64,000 nucleotides of DNA, from the NCBI RefSeq assembly GCF_000230715.2, contig NC_019792.1, positions 3,596,001 to 3,660,000 on the forward strand, read 5' to 3'. The stretch comes from Natronobacterium gregoryi SP2 (GTDB lineage Archaea; Halobacteriota; Halobacteria; Halobacteriales; Natrialbaceae). How positions within the stretch are numbered: the stretch's first letter is position 1; each line of letters starts with the position of its first letter. This document shows, piece after piece, positions 36,308 through 45,464 of the stretch. The notes beneath the pieces were generated by a model, which saw only the letters and a list, made by a program, of their open reading frames with translations, was not told the origin of the DNA and did not search any database. Position numbers and translations under genes: made by a program.

Positions 36308-36766
36308 TTACTCTGGTTCGTTGGGAACAACCGTCACCGGCCGGTCACTGTCGAGGATCACTGCCTGGGCAACACTGCCGAACAGCACCTTCCCGACCGG
36401 AGTGTGTTTCGAGACGCCGAGGACGACCTCGTCGCTATCGAACTCCGCGACGGTCTCGACGATCGCCTCGGCGGGCGTCCCGACAGTCTCGTGGACCGCA
36501 TACTCGACCCCGGCATCCTCGAGGACCTCGATGGCGATTTCGACCGACGCCGGTAGCCGGTCGACCTCCCTGATTGCGTCGGCCATCTCTTCGGCGTACG
36601 TCTCGAAGAAGCCACCGACCGCCCACTCAGCGTCGGGCAGCGTCACTTCCTCGTGAACGTAGAGGACGTCGACAACGTGGTCATCAGCTGCCCTCTGAAC
36701 GACCGCCTCGGCCTGTGTGCGAACCCGCGACTCTTTCTCGTCGGCGGCGAGCAACACCCGATACAT
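36308..36766 (-). CDS. Universal stress protein (UspA family)
   Basis: 152 residues from MYRVLLAADEKES. Alpha/beta UspA fold; the ATP-site pattern G-2x-G-9x-G(S/T) is only partly kept (GVSKHTPVGKVLFGSVAQAV), and the C-terminal strand is RPVTVVPNE. The start at 36766 is used because it gives the normal first beta strand. Confidence 0.85.
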   Translation of the reverse strand: MYRVLLAADEKESRVRTQAEAVVQRAADDHVVDVLYVHEEVTLPDAEWAVGGFFETYAEEMADAIREVDRLPASVEIAIEVLEDAGVEYAVHETVGTPAEAIVETVAEFDSDEVVLGVSKHTPVGKVLFGSVAQAVILDSDRPVTVVPNEPE

Positions 36767-37209
36767 ACGTCGTCGTTTCACTTCCAGCGATAAAACACTC
36801 GTGACGGTGGGCGTTCCGTCCACTTCCGTGGACTCATACTACATTGATATTTTCTCAGTGTGAACGCGGAGAAATCCCGAGTGGATAGAAATCAAAGATT
36901 TCCAAGCATCGCGGAATCTTCGATTTCGCTCAGCGGTGGGAGTTTCAGGTTCGCAACCACAGACGCCGCCACTTTACGAGAGTCCACATCTAACCCAGTC
37001 ATCGTGGCCGGTGGCTGTCTAGTACCGTCCCAACCGTCGACTGACGGGTCGAATCGAGCCACACCGCCAGATTCGACCCATCAGTGCAGGCTTGGCCCGC
37101 CACTACGTGAGGGCACGTACCCACGCCGTGAACGGCGTGGTATTGCGCCTGTTCAGCCATACGTTGTGATAAAATTTTATCTTTATTCTCTTGGTTGTAT
37201 TGATCGGTT
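36767..37209. other. Gene-free region with a solitary module B
   Basis: 443 bp without a gene. It holds module B copy 2 (37019-37106). From about 37150 it is AT-rich, with TTTATC/TTTATT elements that probably serve the SLC13 gene. Confidence 0.6.
37019..37106 (+). repeat. CTAG-bounded module B, copy 2
   Basis: 88 bp, the only module found alone. The left end is CTAG but the right end is CTAC, a one-base change. The inner stem and loop match copy 3. Confidence 0.9.
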
Positions 37210-39045
37210 ATGGATCGCATATCCCGGGCGTGTCAACGCATCATTTGGAACGCTTGGACAGCTCTCTGGCGCTCGAGCGTCCGAACGAAGGCGTATCTCA
37301 CTCTCGACGGAGCGAAAATCGCCGCCGACATCACGGACGGGGAGCTCCGCGCCGACGTGTCGGACGACCCAGCGGTAGGCCACCGGCTTGCCGATGGTTC
37401 ACGCGACCCTGTCGACGAGCGACGCGACTCGAGTGGCGACTCACGGGATGTCGCCGCCCATCTGGGGGACTCGGGCGACCCAGGGGATGGGGGCGACGAC
37501 GGGTCCCCGTTCGACGTGGGTGGCAGCTATGGCCTGCGCCAGCGGGTCAGTCTCCTGCTTGGCCCTTTCCTGTTCGCACTGATCTACTTCTCGCCGGCAC
37601 CGGCAGGGCTCCCACCGGAGGGGAAGGCAGTTGCCGCCGTCACCGCTTGGGTCGCCATCTGGTGGGTTGGTGAGGCGATCCCGATCCCGGCGACGTCGCT
37701 GCTGCCGATCGTGCTCTTCCCGCTGACCGGTGCCTTGCCGGTCGCCGAGACGACACCGTCGTATGCCAGCCCGCTAATTTTCCTTTTTATGGGTGGGTTC
37801 TTCCTCGCGATGGCGATGCAGCGGTGGGGACTCCACCGCCGGATCGCCCTCCGTACGATCACGTTCGTCGGGAGCTCGCCTGCCCGACTCATTCTCGGTT
37901 TCATGATCGCGACGGCGTTTCTCTCGATGTGGGTCTCGAACAGCGCGACCGTGATGATGATGGTCCCTATCGCGCTGGCGGTGATCTATCAGACCGCCGA
38001 TCTGGTCGACGAGACCGACCTCGATATCGCCACCGCCGAGGGTGAGTTCTCTTTCGGCATCGCCCTGATGCTCTGTATCGCCTACGGTGCGTCAGTTGGC
38101 GGCGTCGGCACACTCATCGGTACGCCGCCGAATATTCTCTTTGCGGGCCAGGCCGGCGAGTTGTTCGGAGAGACGATCGGCTTTGCCGAGTGGATGCTCT
38201 ACGGCGTGCCGATCTCCGTCGTCGGGCTCGTAACTGTCTACGTCTACGTCACGCAGGTGGCGATGCGTCCGCAGTTCTCCAAGCTACCGGTCGAGGGTGA
38301 GACGATCGAGCGCCAACTCACCGATCTCGGTCCGATGTCAAGCCAGGAGCGACTGGTGCTCGTCGTCTTCGTCGGGATGGCCGCAAGTTGGATCGGCGCG
38401 AGCCTGCTCGATCAGGCCGGGGTGGTTCCAGTGCCCGACGACGTCGACTCGATCGTCGCAATCGCGGGCGCACTCGTTCTCTTTACCCTGCCGACGAAAA
38501 CCGACGACGGCGACCACACGTTTGTCCTCGACTGGACGAACGCGGTCGAAATCCCCTGGGGCGTGATCCTGCTTTTCGGCGGCGGACTCGCGATCGCCGC
38601 CGGCTTCGGAGAGACCGGTCTCGCGGTCTGGATCGGCGAGCAACTAAGTGCCCTCGAGGGAGTCTCGATGGTGGTTATCCTGCTCTCTGTAGTCGCAATG
38701 ACTATTTTTCTCACCGAGATCACCTCGAACACGGCGACGACCGCGATGCTGATGCCGATCCTCGCTGGCGTCGCGGTCGGTATCGGCGTCCACCCGTACG
38801 GGTTGATGATCGCCGCGGCGACGGCGGCTTCTTTTGCGTTCATGCTCCCGGTCGCGACGCCACCGAACGCGATTGTCTTCGGCAGCGGCTACATCACCAT
38901 TCCCCAGATGGCCCGCGTTGGCTTCGGCCTCAACCTCCTTGGAGTCGTCCTGATCACGATCGTGGCGGTGCTGTGGCTCCCTTTCGCCTGGGGAATCGAC
39001 GTGACGACGCTGCCAGCAGAATTCCTCGAGGCCTGGGGATCGTGA
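37210..39045 (+). CDS. SLC13/DASS family anion:sodium symporter
   Basis: 611 residues. Twin SNT motifs of the family are present: SNSATVMMMVP (about 242) and TSNTATTAMLMP (about 505), plus GTLIGTPPN between them. About 11 membrane segments begin near residue 110. The first 105 residues are a hydrophilic Asp/Gly-rich cytoplasmic leader unusual for the family (DSSGDSRDVAAHLGDSGDPGD region). It takes up dicarboxylates, sulfate or related anions with Na+. Internal starts are unlikely, as the TATA-like tract sits about 30 nt before this ATG. Confidence 0.9.
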   Translation: MDRISRACQRIIWNAWTALWRSSVRTKAYLTLDGAKIAADITDGELRADVSDDPAVGHRLADGSRDPVDERRDSSGDSRDVAAHLGDSGDPGDGGDDGSPFDVGGSYGLRQRVSLLLGPFLFALIYFSPAPAGLPPEGKAVAAVTAWVAIWWVGEAIPIPATSLLPIVLFPLTGALPVAETTPSYASPLIFLFMGGFFLAMAMQRWGLHRRIALRTITFVGSSPARLILGFMIATAFLSMWVSNSATVMMMVPIALAVIYQTADLVDETDLDIATAEGEFSFGIALMLCIAYGASVGGVGTLIGTPPNILFAGQAGELFGETIGFAEWMLYGVPISVVGLVTVYVYVTQVAMRPQFSKLPVEGETIERQLTDLGPMSSQERLVLVVFVGMAASWIGASLLDQAGVVPVPDDVDSIVAIAGALVLFTLPTKTDDGDHTFVLDWTNAVEIPWGVILLFGGGLAIAAGFGETGLAVWIGEQLSALEGVSMVVILLSVVAMTIFLTEITSNTATTAMLMPILAGVAVGIGVHPYGLMIAAATAASFAFMLPVATPPNAIVFGSGYITIPQMARVGFGLNLLGVVLITIVAVLWLPFAWGIDVTTLPAEFLEAWGS

Positions 39046-39442
39046 CCTCGTCGACGACTTCGGTTGGAAACCACGCCTGCGGAGGCGATCGTTCTTTCGT
39101 GAGAGTGTGTCATACTGTCGGACAGTGGCAATACGCAGTCGGTCGCGGATTCGCGGCCGTCTTCACCGGTGACGGCCCCAGCAGAGCGACCGATCGTCAC
39201 GTCGTTCTGTCCGGGAGTATCAGTGACCGAAACCGCACGATCGCTTGCGCCTCGACCGTCCTGCCAAATTACATGTATGAAAAACGATGCCGGCGGTGTG
39301 TCCCCTCCCTACTGCGCTACTCGCCCTGTGGCCTGCGTTGCTCCTTGAGGAGGGGGCTTACGCCTGCATTCAGCTAAACGCGCGGGAATCCTCACGTGGG
39401 GGGTCTCGGCTCATGCCGAACCACCACGCGAGCGACTTTTTC
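39046..39442. other. Gene-free region downstream of the SLC13 gene
   Basis: 397 bp with no credible open frame. Its distal part may be the 3' trailer of the tnpB remnant that follows. Confidence 0.5.
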
Positions 39443-39826
39443 CTACCCGTGGATACGCCGGTTCGTGCTCGCTTCTTTGGGACTTTCGTGAGAGTGTGGT
39501 ATCTCCGACCAACCGTGGTCGTCCCACTCGAATGCACGAGCCGTGCCATCGGCCGTGGTACGTCTGTTTCGTGGCGTCGGAGGACCGTCCCCCTTGTCGA
39601 AGGGTCCCGTGGCCCTTGAGGACACACTGGTACGGATTACTGTAACTATTTTCCGCCGACCGCCGACTCCGTTCTGGCGATCGGCGGTAATTGAATACAG
39701 CAAACCGTATAACAGGTCAGCGTGTCCTGATGCCGAGCAGTGTCTTTGGCCGAACCGCAGTTTGGACACGGCCGGCTTGTCCACGTTTCCGTGCGAACTT
39801 CGACCGTGATTTGTGCGATAGTGCAT
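39443..39826 (-). pseudogene. IS200/IS605-type tnpB C-terminal remnant interrupted by a palindrome
   Basis: On the minus strand the zinc-ribbon start typical of TnpB is visible (WTSRPCPNCGSAKDTARHQD, then LTC). The reading then runs straight into element P9 (39631-39711). Beyond it the tail resumes with DGTARAFEWDDHGWSE and ends at a TAG at 39443. No catalytic core remains. Assignment rests on the CPNCGS...HxDTLTC pattern. Confidence 0.55.
39631..39711. repeat. P-family palindromic element (P9) inside tnpB remnant
   Basis: Outer arms TACGGATTACTGTAAC and TACAGCAAACCGTATA; inner stem CGCCGACCGCC... / GGCGATCGGCGG, imperfect. It is inserted immediately after the TnpB zinc-ribbon cysteine codon on the minus strand. 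Confidence 0.8.
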
Positions 39827-39968
39827 GGGTGAGATCCGAATCGAGTTCGACGGCGATGAACAGTACGAGCGACTGAAGAAACTGGAGCAACATCACGGGC
39901 TGACGTGAAAGGGGTTGTTCCTTGAAGGCGAGACGCGCATCCGCGAGGAGACTCCAAACGGCCAGTAG
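39825..39968 (+). pseudogene. Small ribbon-helix-helix-like gene with an in-frame TGA
   Basis: 48 codons beginning MGEIRIEFDGDEQYERL, with GLT-stop-KGLFLEGETR and a TAG at 39966. The TGA at 39906 stands where related small haloarchaeal proteins (GLTWKG) have tryptophan, so it looks like a TGG to TGA change. Divergent from the tnpB remnant. Confidence 0.5.
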
Positions 39969-40111
39969 TCGGCGGTTGTTCGGCAGTGCTTATCGTTCGA
40001 CTCCCAGTCTGAAGGCGAAGGGGGATGCCAACTTGTGCCACATAGAGGATGGCGTCGGTGGACTGCGTTCGACGCGAGGAGAACGCCTGGGGGACCGATC
40101 ACCGAGGAAAG

Positions 40112-41311
40112 TCACAGCAGGCCGATATCCTCGCCGGCCGCCTGGAGCGCTTCGAGACAGGCGACGACATCGGCGGGCCGGTGTGTCGCTATCGGGGTGA
40201 CCCGGAGACGACTCCGCCCGTCGTGTTTCGGCGGTTCGGTTGCCGGAGCGACGACATTTCGTTCTCTGATTCCATCGGCGAGCGCGATGGCGTCTTTCTG
40301 GTCGTCGACGACGATGGAAAGAACCTGAGAGTCGCCTCGTAGTTCGAACCCCATCGACTTGAGGCCGTCACGGAGATGGGCGACATTCTCCCAAAGCCGT
40401 TCGCGGGCGTCGGTGTGACGGGCGACGTGTAAGGCTTCACTCGCCGCGCCAGCAGACGTTGGCGCGAGTCCGGGCGAGGTGACGAACGGCGGGGCCTCGT
40501 GGACCAGCCACTCGATCAGGGCGTCGCTACCGGCGACGTAACCGCCCTGGCTGGCAAGCGCCATCGAGAGCGACCCCAACTGCACGTCGACACACTCCTC
40601 GAGTCCCTCAGCCTGGACGATTCCGCCGCCGCCGGCGTAGAGGCCCGTAGCGTGTGTCTCGTCGGCCAGCACCCACGCGCCGAACGTTGTGGCGAGGTTA
40701 CAGATTGCCGACAGCGGTGCGACGGTGCCGGCCGTCCCGAAGACGGTGTCGGTTGCGATCAGCCAGGACTCGTCGTCGGCACCGTGTTCGGCTCGCATCT
40801 CGAGTTTCGATCGCAGGTCGTCGGGACTGCAGTGGTCGTAGACGACGACGTCGGCACGCGAGAGTTTGCAGCCGTCGACGATCCCTGCGTTAGTCGACTC
40901 GTCGACGAAGACGGCGTCAGGTTCGAGTGCCGTGATCGTGCCAACGCCCGCGACATAGCCCGACGAAAACGAGAGCGCACGGTCGGTGCCTGTGACCTCC
41001 GCGAGCTGGCGCTCGAGGTCGTGGTGGACGAGCGTGTCGCCGGTCACTGGCCGACTCGCTCCAGCGCCAGTACCGACGGTCGCGGCGGCCTGTCTGGCCG
41101 CGTTCTGGACCCGCTGGTTGCCGGTCAGCCCCAGATAGTTGTTCGATCCAAACACCAGCACCTCTTCGGCCTCGAGGACGGGTAGGTCGCCACCGGGCGG
41201 CGGAGCGAAGTGGACGCGCTCGGCCACTCGATCCGCAGGTGACAGCGTCCGTCGGTTCTCTTCCTCGAGAGCGGTCACCCGGTCCTCGAGGTCGAACCCG
41301 CGGTCTTCCAT
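40112..41311 (-). CDS. AONS-like aminotransferase-fold protein lacking the PLP lysine
   Basis: 399 residues related to 8-amino-7-oxononanoate synthase (BioF) and glycine C-acetyltransferase. It has FGSNNYLGLT, GASRPVTGDT, DETHATGLYAGGG and GSLSMALASQGGYVAG. In active enzymes the last motif reads TLSKA with the lysine that binds pyridoxal phosphate; here codon 250 is ATG (Met, 40562-40564). Other substrate-pocket residues look kept. It is either a recently inactivated gene or a non-PLP relative. The start at 41311 (MEDRGFDLED) gives the normal family length. Confidence 0.85.
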   Translation of the reverse strand: MEDRGFDLEDRVTALEEENRRTLSPADRVAERVHFAPPPGGDLPVLEAEEVLVFGSNNYLGLTGNQRVQNAARQAAATVGTGAGASRPVTGDTLVHHDLERQLAEVTGTDRALSFSSGYVAGVGTITALEPDAVFVDESTNAGIVDGCKLSRADVVVYDHCSPDDLRSKLEMRAEHGADDESWLIATDTVFGTAGTVAPLSAICNLATTFGAWVLADETHATGLYAGGGGIVQAEGLEECVDVQLGSLSMALASQGGYVAGSDALIEWLVHEAPPFVTSPGLAPTSAGAASEALHVARHTDARERLWENVAHLRDGLKSMGFELRGDSQVLSIVVDDQKDAIALADGIRERNVVAPATEPPKHDGRSRLRVTPIATHRPADVVACLEALQAAGEDIGLL

Positions 41312-41569
41312 TCGCGTGAACGGACTCTTTGGTGTGGTTTTATTCTCACGGTTCTGTTTTGTGAATGGAAACTGATACGAATTGGACAGAACGCGGACGT
41401 AGATGCGTTCCGGCTGCAATTGGAACCGTCCCGGGATCGACGGCCACAAATGTTGGATTGTAGAACCAAGTTGGCCGTTACAGTAATGTGGTAGAACTCT
41501 AACTCATCTCAACTGGAAAAAGTCCAAAAATTAAATACGTGAGAGAATGTAGGATGCGTAAGTCGACCT

Positions 41570-42397
41570 ATGACCGACAGTACGTTCGACGACGATGTGG
41601 GAAACGGGGGTGGGATCGACGTCGGCTCGAGTGGGAGTGAGTTGTTCGGCGGAATCGCGGAGGACGCCCACGAGGAGCCGGCGGTCGACGACGGGAAACC
41701 GGATCACGACCGGACCGTAGGCGATGTCGAAGACAGGACAGCTGCGTCTATCTTCGGCGAACTCAAGGCAGACGTCGGTAACGACGCCGACGACGTACTC
41801 GGGGACGAGAGTCCCGACGACATCATCGCGAGCGCGGACGAGCCGACGACCGACTCGGTGTGGCCGGACGACGACCTCGTCGCCGACGAAGAAGAACTCG
41901 AGACGCTTCTGTTGACTGGCCGCACGAAAGGACAGGAGTTTCTCTGGGTCGCCCCAGAAGACGCGAACGACGGCGAAAGATCCTCCGAAACAGAAACTGA
42001 AACCGGCGAGAAAACTGATCCGGAGACCGACGGTGCAGCGAGTGCTCCACCGACGGCGGCCGCCGAATCGGCCGAGATGGACGAGAACGGTTCGACCGCG
42101 GCTCCTACCGGGGTGGGGCCTGGAGAAACCGACGAAACGCGCGTCGCACTCGAGGCCGAGAGTAGCGACGACCCGGACGAGGCCTCCGCCACGAATCCCA
42201 CACCCCTCGAGTCGACGTCGACTCTGGACGGCGACGAGTCGTCGGCCAGTACTGTCGGCGAGTCCGGAGCGACGACGGCGACCGAGGCAACGTCGACAGA
42301 AGAAACGGACTCGGGAGACGAAGACGAAAGCGAAGGCGAGTCGGACGACGCGACTGGGCTGGTCGGGTCACTACTGTCGACACTCAACCCCTTCTAA
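41570..42397 (+). CDS. Highly acidic Ser/Thr-rich protein of unknown function
   Basis: 275 residues. An N-terminal third has short conserved-looking patches (SELFGGIAEDAHEEP, RTAASIFGELKADVG, LLLTGRTKGQEFLWVAP); then a long D/E/S/T/A-rich disordered tail ends in a hydrophobic GLVGSLLSTLNPF. AT-rich sequence with AAATAC lies about 30-40 nt upstream. The short patches and hydrophobic C-terminus suggest protein-protein contacts. Family not recognised. Confidence 0.75.
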   Translation: MTDSTFDDDVGNGGGIDVGSSGSELFGGIAEDAHEEPAVDDGKPDHDRTVGDVEDRTAASIFGELKADVGNDADDVLGDESPDDIIASADEPTTDSVWPDDDLVADEEELETLLLTGRTKGQEFLWVAPEDANDGERSSETETETGEKTDPETDGAASAPPTAAAESAEMDENGSTAAPTGVGPGETDETRVALEAESSDDPDEASATNPTPLESTSTLDGDESSASTVGESGATTATEATSTEETDSGDEDESEGESDDATGLVGSLLSTLNPF

Positions 42398-42488
42398 ACT
42401 CCGGCGAACGTCGACGTGCGAGACGAACCGAAAGACCGCGATCGGATCGACTCGCAACGCTAAGCGTGACGAACCGATAGCCGTCGAA

Positions 42489-42929
42489 CTACTCGTCTCC
42501 CACGTTTACCGTGACGACCGGCACCGGCGACGACCGGATGACCCGTTCGGCGACGCTCCCGATCAGTTCCCGGGACGTCCCCGTGCGACCGGATGTCGCC
42601 ATGACGACGATGTCTACGTCGTTCTCGTCGACGTACTCGAGAATCTCCTCGTGTGGGACGCCACGAACGACCGACGACTCGACCTCGAGTCCGGACTCCT
42701 CGGCACGGTCGACGACGTCGTCGACGGCTCGCTCGCCGGCGTCGAACAGCGAGCCGTAGATGTCTTCTTCGGCGTCGTCGTCGAGTGTGCTTCCGAACGC
42801 CGGCGACGATTCGACGACGTACTGAGTGTGTAGGGTCGCGTCATATCGATCTGCGAGGTCGAGCGCGTGTGCGAGTGCGGTCTCTGATCGGTCGGAGCCG
42901 TCGGTCGGTGCAAAGACTGTATCGTACAT
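42489..42929 (-). CDS. Universal stress protein (UspA family)
   Basis: 146 residues. First strand MYDTVFAPTDGS, and a complete ATP-binding pattern ATSGRTGTSRELIGSVAERV followed by PVPVVTV, so it probably binds ATP. Single-gene unit divergent from the acidic protein region. Confidence 0.92.
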   Translation of the reverse strand: MYDTVFAPTDGSDRSETALAHALDLADRYDATLHTQYVVESSPAFGSTLDDDAEEDIYGSLFDAGERAVDDVVDRAEESGLEVESSVVRGVPHEEILEYVDENDVDIVVMATSGRTGTSRELIGSVAERVIRSSPVPVVTVNVGDE

Positions 42930-43033
42930 AGGGCCCTATTCGGATAATCGACTTGAAGCGTTTTCGGCTGTCGCCAGTCACCAGGAATCCGGAACCGGGA
43001 TGGCAAAAACGCGAATCGAAAGACAGGAGCCAG

Positions 43034-43143
43034 CTAGTACCGTCCCAACCGTGGATCGACTAGTTGAGAGTTGGTCAAAACCGATCACGATTCTCGATCA
43101 GAAGTACAGCGCACTAGCCAGAGTAGACTTGGGACGCTACTAG
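43034..43143 (+). repeat. CTAG-bounded module A, copy 2
   Basis: 110 bp, differing from copy 1 at only a few positions. Shares the CTAG at 43140-43143 with module B copy 3. Confidence 0.92.
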
Positions 43144-43227
43144 TACCGTCCCAACCGTCGACTGACGGGTCGAATCGAGCCACACCGCCAGATTCGACCC
43201 ATCAGTTCAGGCTTGGCCCGCCACTAG
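43140..43227 (+). repeat. CTAG-bounded module B, copy 3
   Basis: 88 bp. Its right-hand CTAG (43224-43227) contains the TAG stop codon of sucD on the minus strand. Inner stem GGGTCGAAT / ATTCGACCC. Confidence 0.92.
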
Positions 43228-44093
43228 AGAAACTCCGCTATATGATCGGCAACTTCCTCGGGAGTGTCACCGACCGGGACGCCGGCGTCGTTCAGAGCCG
43301 AAATCTTGCTCTCGGCAGTGCCGGTCCCGGAGCCAGAGACGATCGCACCGGCATGGCCCATGCGCTTGCCCGGCGGCGCGGTGCGGCCGGCGATGAAGCC
43401 TGCAACGGGCGTGTCGACGTGTTCGTCGATGAAGGCTGCGGCCTGCTCTTCGTCTTCGCCACCGATCTCGCCGCACATGACGATTGCCTCGGTGTCGGGG
43501 TCGTTCTCGAACAACTCGAGGGCATCGATGAAGCTCGTGCCGATGATCGGGTCGCCACCGATCCCGATCGCGGTCGTCTGGCCGATACCACGAGCGGTGA
43601 GGTTGTCGACGACCTGGTAGGTCAGAGTGCCCGAACGCGAGACGAGACCGACGTTCCCCTCGGCGAAGATGTTGCCGGGGAGAATGCCGAGTTTGGCCTC
43701 ACCGGGCGTGATGAGACCGGGACAGTTCGGACCGACGAGTCGCGTATCGGTCTCCGAGAGGCGCTTGTTGACTTTGGCCATGTCCTGGGTCGGGATACCC
43801 TCCGTGATCGCGACGGCGAGATCGAGGTCCGCATCGAGCGCCTCGAAGATGGCGTCGCCCGCGAACGCCGGCGGGACGAAGACGACAGACGTGTCGGCGT
43901 TTTCCTCTTCGACGGCTTCGTGGACCGTGTCGTAGACGGGAACGCCGACAGCCTCCTGACCGCCCTTCCCCGGGACCGCACCGGCAACGACGTTGGTCCC
44001 GTACTCCATCATCTGTTCGGCGTGGAACTTTCCTTCCCCGCCAGTGATGCCCTGTACCACGACGCGCGTGTCGTCGTCGACTAAAACGCTCAT
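43224..44093 (-). CDS. sucD: Succinate-CoA ligase, alpha subunit
   Basis: 289 residues. CoA-binding start [21 protein letters not shown]-like [13 protein letters not shown]; and [18 protein letters not shown], which carries the histidine phosphorylated in catalysis. It makes succinyl-CoA or ATP in the TCA cycle together with SucC. The ATG overlaps the sucC stop by 4 bp. The stop codon lies inside a CTAG shared with a repeat module. Confidence 0.97.
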   Translation of the reverse strand: MSVLVDDDTRVVVQGITGGEGKFHAEQMMEYGTNVVAGAVPGKGGQEAVGVPVYDTVHEAVEEENADTSVVFVPPAFAGDAIFEALDADLDLAVAITEGIPTQDMAKVNKRLSETDTRLVGPNCPGLITPGEAKLGILPGNIFAEGNVGLVSRSGTLTYQVVDNLTARGIGQTTAIGIGGDPIIGTSFIDALELFENDPDTEAIVMCGEIGGEDEEQAAAFIDEHVDTPVAGFIAGRTAPPGKRMGHAGAIVSGSGTGTAESKISALNDAGVPVGDTPEEVADHIAEFL

Positions 44094-45241
44094 TGTTCGT
44101 TCACCTCGTCAGCGTACTCGACGGAACGCTGAACCGCGTCCTCGAGGGTCTGTTCGACCGTCACGAGGTCCTCGTTCAGAATCTCCATACCTTCCTCCCA
44201 GTTCGTGCCGGCAAGCCGGACGACGACCGGCTTTGGAATCTCGTCGAACTGCTCGAGCGCCTCGTTGATCCCGCGGGCGACCTCGTCACCGCGAGTGATG
44301 CCGCCGAAGATGTTGAAGACGACCGAGTCGACGTTGTCGTCCGAAAAAACCATATCGAGCGCGTTCGCGATACGCTGGGCTTTCGCGCCACCGCCGACAT
44401 CCAGGAAGTTGGCTGGTTCGCCGCCGTAGTGATCGACGAGATCCAGCGTCGTCATCACCAGCCCAGCGCCGTTGCCGATGATGCCGACGTTACCAGACAG
44501 GCGAACGTAGTCGAAGTCGTACTCGTCGGCCTTCTGCTCGAGTTCGTCCCCGCCGGCGGCTTCGTCTTCCATCTCGGCGAGTTCGGGCTGGCGGAACAGT
44601 GCGTCCTCGTCGACGTTCATCACAGCGTCGGCCGCGACGACCTCGTCGTCTTCGGTGACCATCAGCGGGTTGATCTCGACGTCGGAGCCGTCACGGCTCT
44701 CCCAGAGATCGTACAGCGTTTTCAGGATACTCGAGACGTCGCGGGCGACCGACTCGTCGACGCCCGCGTCGTAGACGGCCTTGCGGGCCTGGTAGGGATG
44801 CATGCCGAAAGACGGATCGACGTGCTCGCGTGCGATCGCGTCGGGATCTTCCTCGGCGACACCCTCTATATCGACCCCACCTTTGGTCGAAACCATCGCA
44901 ACGGGCTTGCCCTCGCTGCGGTCCATCGTGATCCCGACGTAGAGTTCGTTGGTGAAGTCGACGGCTTCCTCGACGAGAACCTGCTCGACGTGATAGCCCT
45001 TGAGATCCATCCCAAGAATCGAATCGGCTGCCTCGCGAGCCTCGTCGGCGTCCGCGACGAGTTCGATCCCACCGGCCTTCCCACGCCCACCGACGTGTAC
45101 CTGCGCTTTGACTGCGACTGGATACCCGATCTCGTCCGCCGCAGAAACGACCCCGTCGACGTCGGAGGCAAGTTGTGATGCCGGCGTCGGAATGCCAGCA
45201 TCGGCAAAGACCCCCTTCGCCTGATATTCGTGTAGTCTCAT
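44090..45241 (-). CDS. sucC: Succinate-CoA ligase, beta subunit
   Basis: 383 residues. ATP-grasp domain with [15 protein letters not shown] near the N-terminus, GNGAGLVM, then [14 protein letters not shown] at the CoA end. MRLHEYQAK is the family start; an ATG two codons upstream (45247) is possible and is better placed for a leaderless transcript from the TTTAAG at 45270-45275. Operon with sucD. Confidence 0.96.
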   Translation of the reverse strand: MRLHEYQAKGVFADAGIPTPASQLASDVDGVVSAADEIGYPVAVKAQVHVGGRGKAGGIELVADADEAREAADSILGMDLKGYHVEQVLVEEAVDFTNELYVGITMDRSEGKPVAMVSTKGGVDIEGVAEEDPDAIAREHVDPSFGMHPYQARKAVYDAGVDESVARDVSSILKTLYDLWESRDGSDVEINPLMVTEDDEVVAADAVMNVDEDALFRQPELAEMEDEAAGGDELEQKADEYDFDYVRLSGNVGIIGNGAGLVMTTLDLVDHYGGEPANFLDVGGGAKAQRIANALDMVFSDDNVDSVVFNIFGGITRGDEVARGINEALEQFDEIPKPVVVRLAGTNWEEGMEILNEDLVTVEQTLEDAVQRSVEYADEVNEQ

Positions 45242-45464
45242 ACCCATTCGAACGGGCGTTCCGCCCTTGCTTAAATCCTGCCAGTTTCCGTTCGTCACGA
45301 AAACATCTTCGGCGAGCCCACCAGTGGCCGGCCCGAAACCGACGACGGTGACCGAAGCGTTTGACTCGAGCGAGCCCCAATCGTCGGCGAGACTCGCGGC
45401 ACGCGAGGACCGGATCGAACCGCATGCAACTCACTCACGTCTCACAGCGGGGGTAACGCCGGTA

